Below, one piece after another: positions 35,350 to 45,163 of a stretch of DNA of 64,000 bases. The notes beneath the pieces were generated by a model. That model saw only the letters and a program-made list of their open reading frames with translations. It ran no database searches and was not told the origin of the DNA. Location of the stretch: the NCBI RefSeq assembly GCF_002262875.1, contig NZ_NKYE01000012.1, positions 124,001-188,000 of the forward strand, written 5' to 3'. Origin of the DNA: Amycolatopsis antarctica. GTDB lineage: Bacteria > Actinomycetota > Actinomycetes > Mycobacteriales > Pseudonocardiaceae. The position numbers and the translations under genes were made by a program. Numbering within the stretch: position 1 is the first letter of the stretch; each line of letters begins with the position of its first letter.

Positions 35350-36670
35350 GTGCCGCTCCTGGGGTCGTCCCGGCGGGGCCGGCCCCGATGGGCAGGGTGG
35401 CCTGGATCTTGACGCCGCCGATGCGTGAGCGCCGCACGCCGAGTGTCCCGCCGAGTTCGCGCGCACGGGCCTGCATGTTGGCCAGCCCGCGATGCGCACC
35501 GTCGAGGTCCTGGCCACCGGCGACCCGCAGCACGCGGCGCAGCACCTCGGGTTCTCCGGAACCGTCGTCGGAGACCGAGAGGGTCACGCGGTCTGCGCGG
35601 TAGGACAGCGCGATCATGGCGCGGCGGGCGTGTCCGTGCACGGCGCTGTTGAACAGCGCCTCGCCGCAGATCCGGAACAGTGCGTGCTCGGCCGTGGCGG
35701 GCAGTCCCACCGGCTGGCCGCCGATGCGCAGTTCGACGGCGAGGTCGGCGGGCAGGTGCACGCTGGTGAGCTGTTCGAGAAGTTCCGGCAGGCTGCTGTG
35801 CTCGCCCCCGGCCTCGTGGTTGAGTGCGTGGATGACCGACCGGAGTTGGTCGACCGCGCCGCGGGTCAGGTTCTTGGCGATACCGAGACGTTCGGCCAAC
35901 TCGGGGGATTCGGCGTCGGTGCGGCAGAGTTCGATCTGCATGCCCGCGGACAGCACCGACTGCGTGACGCTGTCGTGGAGTTCGCGGGCGATGCGGTGGC
36001 GTTCGCCGTCGATGACCTCGCGCTGGCGGGCGACGAGCAGCGCCTGCTGGACACGTTCGCCGCGCCGGTGCAGGGAGGTGTTGTGCAGTGCGACGACGCT
36101 CTGGCTGGCCAGGATGCGCAGCACGGCCTCGTCGGTGGCGTCGATGGTGCGTTTACGGTCGGTCCAGACGAGCAGCCCGCCGACGATCTCCGAGTCCAGT
36201 CGCACCGGCACGCGCAGATGGTGGCCGGGCTGCTCGGTCTCGACCACGTCGAACCGCAGCGTCCCGTCCGTCATCTCCTTCAGGCAGGAACGCAGGAATC
36301 CCGGCAACGGGTCCTCTGTGGACAGAAGGCGGCCACCGGGACCGACGACCGTGTAGCGCGGCTCGGCCTCGGGCAGCGCGTGGTCGGCGACGGCGAAGAG
36401 CACGTACTCCGCGGTGAGGTGGTCGGCCGCGGCGCGGACGGTGGAACGGACCAGGCTTTCCTGCCCCTCCACCGTGCGCACCAGCGCGCGGGAGATGCGG
36501 TCGAGCGCGTGGATGACCCGTTCCAGCCGTTCGATCGAGGTGACGTAGGCCGGGTAGAACGATCGTTTGCCCGCACGTACGCCGGTCAGCTCCTCCAGGT
36601 ACCCGGGCCCGCCCGACTGCCAGTTCTGGTGGGGCGCTTCGTGTTCCGGATCCGGTTGTGCCCTGGCCAC
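35342..36670 (-). CDS. mnoS: Soluble sensor histidine kinase MnoS
   Basis: 442 residues from GTG at 36670, whose first base overlaps the last base of the Fe-ADH stop. There is no membrane segment. A GAF-like sensory region lies at about 65-205 (EYVLFAVADHALPEAEPRYT). The HisKA_3 dimerisation domain has phospho-acceptor His232 in RIARELHDSVTQS. An HATPase domain follows near 330-430 (SDDGSGEPEVLRRVL, RGLANMQARARELGG). It is the cytoplasmic partner of MnoR. Because it is co-transcribed with an alcohol dehydrogenase gene, an alcohol or aldehyde signal is likely. Confidence 0.88.
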   Translation of the reverse strand: MARAQPDPEHEAPHQNWQSGGPGYLEELTGVRAGKRSFYPAYVTSIERLERVIHALDRISRALVRTVEGQESLVRSTVRAAADHLTAEYVLFAVADHALPEAEPRYTVVGPGGRLLSTEDPLPGFLRSCLKEMTDGTLRFDVVETEQPGHHLRVPVRLDSEIVGGLLVWTDRKRTIDATDEAVLRILASQSVVALHNTSLHRRGERVQQALLVARQREVIDGERHRIARELHDSVTQSVLSAGMQIELCRTDAESPELAERLGIAKNLTRGAVDQLRSVIHALNHEAGGEHSSLPELLEQLTSVHLPADLAVELRIGGQPVGLPATAEHALFRICGEALFNSAVHGHARRAMIALSYRADRVTLSVSDDGSGEPEVLRRVLRVAGGQDLDGAHRGLANMQARARELGGTLGVRRSRIGGVKIQATLPIGAGPAGTTPGAAHA

Positions 36671-37947
36671 TACAGCGCCGCCCGGAACAACGCCTCGACC
36701 TCACGCGCGGTGGCCGGGCGCGGGTTGGTCGCCAGGCACGCGTCGTGCAGGGTGTTGGCCGCCAGCACCGGCAGGTGCTCCGCGGTGACGCCGAGCTCGC
36801 CGAGTCCGCGGGGCACCCCGACGTCGTCGGCCAGCGCCCGCACCTTGTCGGCGACGGCGAGGGCGACCTCCTCGTCGGTGGCGCCTTCGGCCGGTATACC
36901 CATCGCCTTGCCGATCACGACGTACCGGCGCGGGTCGGCGAGCGCGTTGAAGCGCACGACGTGTGGCAGGAGCACACCGTTGATGACGCCGTGCGGCAGG
37001 TCGAGCAGCCCGCCGACCTGGTGGCTCATCGCGTGCGCGGCGCCGAGGATGGCGTTGGTGAAGGCGAGTCCGGCTTCCAGGCTGGCCTGCGCCATCAGCA
37101 GTCGCGATGCGGATTCGCCCGGGCTGTCGATGGTGCGGACGAGGTTGCCGTTGACCAGGGCGATGGAGTTCAGCGCGTGGTGGTCGGTGAGCGGGTTGTG
37201 CGCCTTAGAGACGAAGGCCTCGATGCCGTGGGTGAGCGCGTCCAGGCCGGTGGCGGCGGCCAGCCATTCCGGCATGGTGGTGAGCAGCCGAGGGTCGATC
37301 ACCGAAACGTCCGGCACGAGGGTGCGGCCGACGATGGTGATCTTGGTGTTGTGGGTGGTGTCGGTGACGATGCAGAACTGCGAGACGTCGGCGCCGGTAC
37401 CGGCGGTGGAGGGCATCATCACCAGCGGCGGGATGGGTTGCCTGCTGCGGTCCACCCCGGCGAAGTCGAGGATGCTGCCACCGTTGGCGGCCAGCAGCGC
37501 GACGCCCTTGCCCGCGTCGATCACCGAACCGCCGCCGATGCCCATGATGACGTCGCAGCCCGCCTCCAGGTACTTCTCGTACCCGGCGGCGACCTCGTGG
37601 TCCTTGGGGTTGGGCGTGACTCCGCTCCACACCACGGGGTGCAGGTCGGCGTCGCGCAGGTGGCGGAGCAGTTCGCCCACCCACGGGGTCGCGAGCAGGC
37701 CCGGGTCGGTGACCAGCAGCGGCCTGCGGGCACCAAGCCTGCCCGCCGCGTGGCCGGCCTCGGCCAGCGCGCCGTCACCGAAGACGATCTCCGGGGCGTG
37801 GAACTTCGCGATGGTCAACGGGGCCTCGGCGGTCGACTCGGCAGGCGAGGGCCTGCTGTAGATGTCGTCCAGCAGCGCGAGAGAGGTCGCGCTCCATCCC
37901 GGATCCGGCGCCGGTGCACCCGGCGACGTCTTGCGGGCGAGAACCAC
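36670..37947 (-). CDS. Iron-containing alcohol dehydrogenase (1,3-propanediol dehydrogenase-like)
   Basis: 425 residues from GTG at 37947 with GGGAGGG upstream. Group III Fe-ADH: DVIMGIGGGSVIDAGKGVAL near 130, PSTAGTGADVSQFCIVTD near 178, and iron-ligand segments ALTHGIEAFVSKAHNP near 233 and GAAHAMSHQVGGLLDLPHG near 300. It heads the operon with mnoS and mnoR, and a perfect inverted repeat lies 71 bp upstream. The M. smegmatis counterpart is the alcohol dehydrogenase next to mnoS, implicated in diol use. The substrate here is unproven. Confidence 0.87.
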   Translation of the reverse strand: MVLARKTSPGAPAPDPGWSATSLALLDDIYSRPSPAESTAEAPLTIAKFHAPEIVFGDGALAEAGHAAGRLGARRPLLVTDPGLLATPWVGELLRHLRDADLHPVVWSGVTPNPKDHEVAAGYEKYLEAGCDVIMGIGGGSVIDAGKGVALLAANGGSILDFAGVDRSRQPIPPLVMMPSTAGTGADVSQFCIVTDTTHNTKITIVGRTLVPDVSVIDPRLLTTMPEWLAAATGLDALTHGIEAFVSKAHNPLTDHHALNSIALVNGNLVRTIDSPGESASRLLMAQASLEAGLAFTNAILGAAHAMSHQVGGLLDLPHGVINGVLLPHVVRFNALADPRRYVVIGKAMGIPAEGATDEEVALAVADKVRALADDVGVPRGLGELGVTAEHLPVLAANTLHDACLATNPRPATAREVEALFRAAL

Positions 37948-38017
37948 GAAACCCTCCCGGAGTCGAGTCGGCGGTGACTGCTCTGGGGCCAGGTTACCGC
38001 CCGAAAGGCCGCCATGA

Positions 38018-38035
38018 CCTGCCCGAACGGGCAGG
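38018..38035. promoter_or_regulatory. Perfect inverted repeat upstream of Fe-ADH-mnoS-mnoR, putative MnoR operator
   Basis: CCTGCCCGAACGGGCAGG has perfect eight-base arms around a two-base centre, 71 bp upstream of the Fe-ADH start. Read in the gene's direction it is CCTGCCCGTTCGGGCAGGT, almost the same as the mno site CCTGTCCGATCGGGCAGGT. It suggests autoregulation of mnoSR together with activation of mno. Confidence 0.65.
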
Positions 38036-38206
38036 GGTGGGCTCCCGGTGGCGGCATTCGCACGCGGGCATCCGGCCTACTCATCGGTACGCCGGACGAT
38101 GCGCTGGTCAGCACCCCGGCTACCGCACGGTCACCGGCGAGGACGTCCGCGGGATCACCCGTATGCCTACGCCCGGCGCGCGGGAACCATCCGCGTCGCG
38201 GCGCCG

Positions 38207-38488
38207 CTACTCGGTCCCGACGTACCCGCGGGCTTCGTCCTGTCGGATCACCTCACGACGCAGGCGCTCGTACTCGTCCGGCCCGATCACCGTGAGCCAG
38301 CGGTAGTCGTACACCCCCACGGACACCCGGTGACCTCGCCTCTGCGCCCACCAGACCTCGATGTCCCGCCACTCGGGGTCAGTGATCATCCCGGGATGAT
38401 TCTCGTATAGATCGACGCGGTCGCCAATCCCCGGCCACGGATCCCATCTGACGAGGATCCCGTACCGCACGTCCTCTTTCCGCATCAC
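38207..38488 (-). CDS. Unknown 93-residue protein, copy A
   Basis: 93 residues from ATG at 38488. It is rich in Trp, Tyr and charged residues ([20 protein letters not shown], then [20 protein letters not shown]), with no signal peptide or known motif. A second copy at 39181-39459 is about 85% identical in protein and similar at the DNA level from the stop to the start codon, after which the flanks diverge completely. Function unknown. Confidence 0.7.
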   Translation of the reverse strand: MMRKEDVRYGILVRWDPWPGIGDRVDLYENHPGMITDPEWRDIEVWWAQRRGHRVSVGVYDYRWLTVIGPDEYERLRREVIRQDEARGYVGTE

Positions 38489-38527
38489 TGCACGGTACGT
38501 CCGGGGCGAGAGCGGCGAGCGGTCAAG

Positions 38528-39169
<642 letters not shown>

Positions 39170-39180
39170 AGGCGAAGGCA

Positions 39181-39459
39181 CTACTCGGTCCCGACGTACC
39201 CGCGGGCCTCGTCCTGCCGGATCACCTCACGACGCAGGCGCTCGTACTCGTCCGGCCCGATCACCGTGAGCCAGCGGTAGTCGTAAACCACCACAGACAC
39301 TCGATGCCCCAGCCGCCGCGCCCACCGGACCCCGACGTCCCGCCACTCGGGGTCGGTGATCATCCCGGGATGGTTCTCGTACAGATCGATACTGTCGCCA
39401 ATCCCCGGCCACGGATCCCACCTGACCAAGATCCCGTACCGCAATTCTTCTTTAAGCAT
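39181..39459 (-). CDS. Unknown 92-residue protein, copy B
   Basis: 92 residues from ATG at 39459, paralogue of the gene at 38207-38488 (shared [15 protein letters not shown] and [20 protein letters not shown]). Its start codon sits exactly at the edge of the AT-rich insert, so its promoter region is insert-derived (TTAAAGAAGAATTG-type sequence), unlike copy A. It directly precedes the lpd fragment. Unknown function; a role tied to the insert, such as immunity, is speculation. Confidence 0.65.
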   Translation of the reverse strand: MLKEELRYGILVRWDPWPGIGDSIDLYENHPGMITDPEWRDVGVRWARRLGHRVSVVVYDYRWLTVIGPDEYERLRREVIRQDEARGYVGTE

Positions 39460-39500
39460 GAAACTATTTTACCGCAGCATCCTTAAGCTTTCAAACTAGA

Positions 39501-39986
39501 TTACCAGAAGCTAGAACATTCAATCCAGGTTTCCTGACTACCGTCGCTTGGATATGAAGTGATTACATCACCGTAATCATCGCCCACTATCAATATCGCA
39601 GCCTTCGCGAGATAGACTAGTTGCATGGGCGTTTTCCCAGGCTCACTAGGTATACTCGTGCCTCGATCAGCGATCTTACCCATGCATTTAAGCGCCTCTG
39701 CCCAGGTAGGAACATTGTGTTTAACTTCAATGTGTACCGCGCCGTAAGATGACCCGTCGCCGCATACAATCGGGATCGGATCTTCCTGAGTAAATACACT
39801 TGCATAGTAAGACTGCTGTTTCTCGAAGGGAACGGATGCTGTTCCGTTGCCATTGTTAGTGGCACCGCACGCGCGCGTCGCGTCGTTCGCTTGAGGCATT
39901 ACCTCGGACGCAGTACCCACGCCGTTTCCCATCGTCAGAATAATTGCGCTCGCCATCACTAAGGCCGGAACTCTTCTTGTAATCAT
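39501..39986 (-). CDS. Small secreted protein in the AT-rich insert
   Basis: 161 residues from ATG at 39986. A plausible Sec signal peptide lies at 1-27 (MITRRVPALVMASAIILTMG, then VGTASEV). The mature part is small, with four cysteines and Trp-rich ends (PTWAEALKCMGKIADRG; ETWIECSSFW). Codon use is AT-rich. No family recognised. It follows another small secreted protein gene by 29 bp, probably one transcript. Confidence 0.65.
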   Translation of the reverse strand: MITRRVPALVMASAIILTMGNGVGTASEVMPQANDATRACGATNNGNGTASVPFEKQQSYYASVFTQEDPIPIVCGDGSSYGAVHIEVKHNVPTWAEALKCMGKIADRGTSIPSEPGKTPMQLVYLAKAAILIVGDDYGDVITSYPSDGSQETWIECSSFW

Positions 39987-40015
39987 TAGAGATTAACTTC
40001 TTTCCTAGGCGATAG

Positions 40016-40444
40016 TTAACAGGACTCTAGGCCGTCAAACTTGCCCACCAGAGGCCACTCGTACTCAGCAAAACCATCAGGCGCAATCGAGAAACACTCA
40101 CTATCGAAATAGAAGGCTACAATTACTTTTACTCTCTGCTCGATCGGACAGTAATTGCTCACACTCGCAACTTCACCATCGGTTCCGCTTCCCGGAAAAA
40201 CGTTCACGTACACGCAACTGGGCGGCGCCTCCGCAGGATTAGCTCTATCACTGTCGGGTCCCGAAACATCGGGCGGGATAGCAACAACAGCAGTCGTCAA
40301 AGAACTGGCGAATGCAACCGATGGAAATACCAGCAAGCTCGCGGCACAAAAAGACACCATTAAGAGTAATTTTTTTATTTCTCCCCCAGCAAATTTTCCA
40401 CACGCGCACGAAATGATTGCATTCGGTCGACTTGGCACACGCAA
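40016..40444 (-). CDS. Second small secreted protein in the AT-rich insert
   Basis: Up to 142 residues. The best-supported part starts near the KKLLLMVSFCAASLLVFPSV signal peptide; the true start may be ATG at 40360 or a non-ATG codon just after GGGGGAG, since the 28 residues before look non-coding. The mature region contains four cysteines (PPSCVYVNVFPGSG; NYCPIEQ; DSECFSI; LESC). Unknown family. Size and cysteine pattern resemble those of its neighbour. Confidence 0.55.
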   Translation of the reverse strand: MRVPSRPNAIISCACGKFAGGEIKKLLLMVSFCAASLLVFPSVAFASSLTTAVVAIPPDVSGPDSDRANPAEAPPSCVYVNVFPGSGTDGEVASVSNYCPIEQRVKVIVAFYFDSECFSIAPDGFAEYEWPLVGKFDGLESC

Positions 40445-40716
40445 GGAGGCCCACGCTTGCCAATTAATTATCTACCTGCCTGATCGATTCCGGTTCGCGA
40501 TTCCAGTGCTTTTTTGAATCCGCACGACCCTCAAATAGGCTAAACCCATGGTCATCGAATTTGATATCCGCCGAATAGGTGATTTAGAAGCCAGAATGAT
40601 CTGGTCAGACATACTACTTCTGCAAAATGCACTTCACAAACCCGCGAACATACAGGCTCCGGCGCAGCAGCTTGCAAGTACGATCACACTGTTTACGCGG
40701 AGATACGAGCATCGTC

Positions 40717-42162
<1,446 letters not shown>

Positions 42163-42188
42163 CCGGTGATTATCGCGGAGCGCGCCCG

Positions 42189-42911
42189 TCACGGTGCGGG
42201 CGGCGGTTCCTCCCCGCGGACCTCACCGAGCAGCTCGGTGACCGCGGCCATGATGCGGTCGGTGGCGACGCGCAGGTCGCGCGCGCCCGGTTTCGGCCCG
42301 GCCAGGTCGGACAGGTCCACCGGCGGCCCGGCGACCAGGTCGATACGCCGCTTCGGCAGGAACCGGGGCAGCTTGCCCTTCGGCGGCAGCACGTGGTGGG
42401 TGCCCCAGTTGGCGACGGGCACCACCGGCATCCCGGTGGCCAGCGCGATCCTGGCGATGCCGCTCTTGCCCTGCACGGGCCAGCCGCCGGGATGGTCGGA
42501 GAACGTCGACTCGGGGAACACGACCACGCACTCCCCCGCGTTCACCGAGGCCACCGCGTCACGGTAGGCGTCGCGGGCGTTGGCGCGGCCGCGGTGCACC
42601 GGGATGTGCTTGCCGGAGGCCATCACCGAGCGGATCACCGGCGCCTGCCACAGGTCGGCCTTCGCCAGGTACCTGGGCACCCGTCCGGAGGCGAGGCAGA
42701 ACGCGGTGACGGTCACCGGGTCGGCGAAGGACAGGTGGTTGGACGCCACCAGGACGCCGCCGGTGCGCGGGATGTGCTCGCGCCCGCGCATCCGCATCCG
42801 GGTGCCGAGCACGAGCATCGGCCAGATCACGTCGATGGCGAGGGCGAAGGCGAAGCCACGGTCGCGGCGGGGGAACCGGAGTCCGAGGCGCGCGGCCTCG
42901 GAGACGGTCAT
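42189..42911 (-). CDS. 1-acyl-sn-glycerol-3-phosphate acyltransferase (PlsC family)
   Basis: 240 residues from ATG at 42911; GTG at 43022 would add 37 less convincing residues. It has the acyltransferase motifs NHLSFADP (HX4D), [23 protein letters not shown] (in place of FPEGT) and a [13 protein letters not shown] block. It acylates lysophosphatidate in phospholipid synthesis, or a related acceptor. It is upstream of lpd on the same strand, 26 bp away. Confidence 0.88.
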   Translation of the reverse strand: MTVSEAARLGLRFPRRDRGFAFALAIDVIWPMLVLGTRMRMRGREHIPRTGGVLVASNHLSFADPVTVTAFCLASGRVPRYLAKADLWQAPVIRSVMASGKHIPVHRGRANARDAYRDAVASVNAGECVVVFPESTFSDHPGGWPVQGKSGIARIALATGMPVVPVANWGTHHVLPPKGKLPRFLPKRRIDLVAGPPVDLSDLAGPKPGARDLRVATDRIMAAVTELLGEVRGEEPPPAP

Positions 42912-43091
42912 GGTGCGCTGATCAGGACTCAGCGGGGTCCAGCGGGGAGACGTTCGACGACGGAGCACGACTGGTATTCGTACCACCTCACGCGCCGGAT
43001 CGGCGCTCAACCGTGCGATCACACCCCGTCCGGGTCCGTGAGTTCGCGCACGACAGCGCCCCGGGCGGCCGCTTACGCCCGCGCACGTGGC

Positions 43092-43161
43092 CCCCGGACC
43101 GCAATATGTCGACGTATTGCGGTCCGGGGCAGCGCAATATGTCGACGTATTGCGGTCCGGG
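43092..43161. repeat. Two copies of a long intergenic palindrome (GCAATATGTCGACGTATTGC core)
   Basis: The 20-bp core GCAATATGTCGACGTATTGC occurs at 43101-43120 and 43133-43152. The first copy extends to a 38-bp near-perfect palindrome (43092-43129) through CCCCGGACC and GGTCCGGGG arms, with one mismatched pair next to the central GTCGAC. Three further copies lie at 49194-49288. REP-like intergenic element; it may also act as a terminator for the Ddn-like gene. Confidence 0.9.
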
Positions 43162-43203
43162 GCCGTGCGATCGGTGGCGTTCGTGTGCTTCTCGGGCGGT
43201 AGG

Positions 43204-43608
43204 TCAGACGCGGTCGAGGACGACGACGGGGATCAGCCGGTCCGTCTTCTTCTGGTACTCGTCGTACTGCGGCCACACGGTCGCCATCTTCGGCCAGAGG
43301 ACGGCCTTCTCCTGCTCGCTCGCGGTACGGGCGCGCGCGGTGAACTTGTCGTCCTTGACCTGCACGCCCACCTCGGGGTTGTCGACGAGGTTGAGGTACC
43401 AGCCGGGGTGGCTGTCGGCGCCGCCCTTGGACGCGACGATCACGTACGCGCCCTCGTGCTCCTGGTAGATGAGCGCGAACTTGCGGTCCTGACCGGTCTT
43501 GCGGCCCTTCGTGGTGAGCACCAGGGTCGGTACGCCGTCCTGCCATTCGTGGCCGACCTCGCCGTCGGTCTCCTCGTAGCGCTGGACGTGCTCGTCACCG
43601 AAAAGCAT
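43204..43608 (-). CDS. Deazaflavin (F420)-dependent nitroreductase-family protein (Ddn-like)
   Basis: 134 residues from ATG at 43608. A small split-barrel fold: PTLVLTTKGRKTGQDRKFAL near 27, YVIVASKGGADSHPGWYLNL near 55, and the conserved WPKMATVWPQYDEYQKKTDR near 105. Members use reduced F420 to reduce quinones or nitroaromatics, and many have unknown substrates. No F420 biosynthesis genes lie in the window. Its 3' end faces the long palindromic repeats. Confidence 0.9.
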   Translation of the reverse strand: MLFGDEHVQRYEETDGEVGHEWQDGVPTLVLTTKGRKTGQDRKFALIYQEHEGAYVIVASKGGADSHPGWYLNLVDNPEVGVQVKDDKFTARARTASEQEKAVLWPKMATVWPQYDEYQKKTDRLIPVVVLDRV

Positions 43609-43644
43609 CTGTGTTCCTTCCGTCGGCTCAGGTCGGTTCCAACG

Positions 43645-44628
43645 CTACTGCGATCCGGCCGATTCCCGCTCGCCGAGCACCCCGGCGAGCAGCGCCGGAT
43701 CGACGTTGCCGCCGGAGACCAGCGCGACGGTGCGGCCGGCCGGGAAGGCGTCGGCGTGGTGCAGATAGGCGGCGACGGGGACGGCCCCGCTGGGTTCGGC
43801 GACCAGTCGTGCGCGGGTGGCGAGCACGCGCATGGCGTCGCGGATCTCGTCCTCGCTCACCGCGATCACTCCGTCGAGGACGCCGCGCAGGTGCGCGAAG
43901 GTCAGCTCGGACGGCTGGGAGCGCAGACCGTCGGCGATGGTGCGCACCCGTCGTTCGATGGACCAGTCCACCCGTTGCCCGGCCGCCAGGCTCTCCTGGG
44001 TGTCGGCGGCCAGTGCCGGTTCGACGCCGATCACCGTGGCCCCGGGGCGCAGCGCCTTCACCGCCGTGCCGACGCCGGAGGCCAGCCCACCGCCGCTGAC
44101 CGGCACCAGCACCACGTCGACCTCGGGCAGATCGGCGACGATCTCCAGTCCCGCGGTTCCCTGCCCGGCGATGATGTCCGGGTGGTCGAAGGGCGGCACC
44201 AGCGTGGCGCCCAGTTCGTCGGCGAGGGCGTGCGCGGCGGACTCGCGCTCGGCGATCGGAACGAGCACCACCTCGGCGCCGAACGCCCGGGTGTTGTCGA
44301 TCTTCACGGCCGGCGTCACGTCCGGCATCACGATGTGCGCGGGGACGCCCGCCTGCCGTGCCGCGTAGGCGAGTGCCTGCGCGTGGTTCCCACTGGAGTA
44401 CGCGACCACGCCACGCCGCCGCACCTGTTCACTCAGCCGGGCGATCGCGTTGTGCGCGCCGCGGATCTTGAACGCGCCGGTCGGCTGCAGGCTCTCCGGC
44501 TTGATCCACAGTGGACGGTCAGTACCCGCCCAGGGGCAGGGCATCAGGGGCGTACGCACGGCCGTGCCGTGGATGCGGTCGGCGGCGGCGCGGATGTCGT
44601 CGATGGTCACCAGGTCCATGTCGGCCAT
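43645..44628 (-). CDS. Threonine/serine dehydratase, PLP fold type II
   Basis: 327 residues from ATG at 44628. The PLP-lysine is Lys54 in PTGAFKIRGA; the phosphate-binding loop VPVSGGGLASGVGTAV lies near 178; SSGNHAQALAY near 79. It lacks the C-terminal ACT regulatory domain of biosynthetic IlvA, so it is of the short catabolic dehydratase/serine racemase type. It is followed after 36 bp by the Ddn-like gene on the same strand. Confidence 0.88.
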   Translation of the reverse strand: MADMDLVTIDDIRAAADRIHGTAVRTPLMPCPWAGTDRPLWIKPESLQPTGAFKIRGAHNAIARLSEQVRRRGVVAYSSGNHAQALAYAARQAGVPAHIVMPDVTPAVKIDNTRAFGAEVVLVPIAERESAAHALADELGATLVPPFDHPDIIAGQGTAGLEIVADLPEVDVVLVPVSGGGLASGVGTAVKALRPGATVIGVEPALAADTQESLAAGQRVDWSIERRVRTIADGLRSQPSELTFAHLRGVLDGVIAVSEDEIRDAMRVLATRARLVAEPSGAVPVAAYLHHADAFPAGRTVALVSGGNVDPALLAGVLGERESAGSQ

Positions 44629-44790
44629 CCTGCCCTATCGGCAGACCCGGCCGATGTCGCGCGACCGGCGCCGGGGCGGCTACCCAGGCCGTCAGTCGGC
44701 TGTCGTCGGACACAGGACCTCGCCGCTGTGATCCCGGTGCTCCGACGGGCGACGGAAACCAATCGGGTCAAGGCGCACGGCATGCCAGAG

Positions 44791-44856
44791 CGCGCGACAC
44801 GGGGTGCTGGGGCGCGCGACACGGGGTGCCGAAGCGCGCGACACGGGGTGTTGGGG
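44791..44856. repeat. Three tandem 22-bp repeats
   Basis: CGCGCGACACGGGGTG starts at 44791, 44813 and 44835, a 22-bp period with variable last six bases (CTGGGG, CCGAAG, TTGGGG). It lies between the dehydratase 5' end and the DUF397 gene 3' end. No open frame explains it. Confidence 0.9.
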
Positions 44857-44875
44857 CTGGGGGTGGGGGCGCGGG

Positions 44876-45163
44876 TCAGGTCAGGGTGCGGAGGAGGGCT
44901 TGCCAGGCGGGGGCGCTGAGGTCGAGGGTGCCGCCGTCGCGGTCCTTGGTGTCGCGCACGGACCAGGCGGCGGGGGTGGGGGCCACCTCGACGCAGTTGC
45001 CGTTGCCACCGCTGTGGCTGGAGGTGCGCCAGCCGATTTCGACGCAATCGCCGTTGCTTCCGCTGTGGCTGGAGGTGCGCCAGGCGACCTCGACACAGTT
45101 GCCGTTCTCGCCGCTGTAGCTGGACGTGCGCCACCGCGCGGCCGGAATGGTCAGGTGTCCCAT
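44876..45163 (-). CDS. DUF397 protein with three tandem core motifs
   Basis: 95 residues from ATG at 45163, overlapping the 3' end of the XRE gene by 13 bases. The DUF397 motif WRTSSYSGENGNCVEVA occurs three times in tandem with a 17-residue period (WRTSSHSGSNGDCVEIG, WRTSSHSGGNGNCVEVA), where one copy is usual. The C-terminus SVRDTKDRDGGTLDLSAPAW is typical. DUF397 proteins are paired with XRE/DUF5753 regulators in actinomycetes, probably as antagonists or signal partners. The expansion is unusual. Confidence 0.9.
   Translation of the reverse strand: MGHLTIPAARWRTSSYSGENGNCVEVAWRTSSHSGSNGDCVEIGWRTSSHSGGNGNCVEVAPTPAAWSVRDTKDRDGGTLDLSAPAWQALLRTLT

Larger units (their letters stand above)
39460..40716. 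mobile_element. AT-rich accessory insert behind lpd
   Basis: About 1.26 kb with base composition sharply different from the surrounding 70% G+C (AT-rich codons, runs such as AATTTTTTTATTT). It lies between the copy B start codon and the right copy of the lpd 3' repeat. It contains two genes for small secreted proteins and the start of a third gene cut off at the repeat. No integrase, transposase or terminal inverted repeat is visible, so the class of element is unknown. Confidence 0.7.

Noticed and set aside
38014..38295. A 93-codon plus-strand gene upstream of the Fe-ADH
   Set aside because: It overlaps the inverted repeat and the opposite-strand small gene, lacks a ribosome site, and its product is low-complexity Arg/Pro/Gly.
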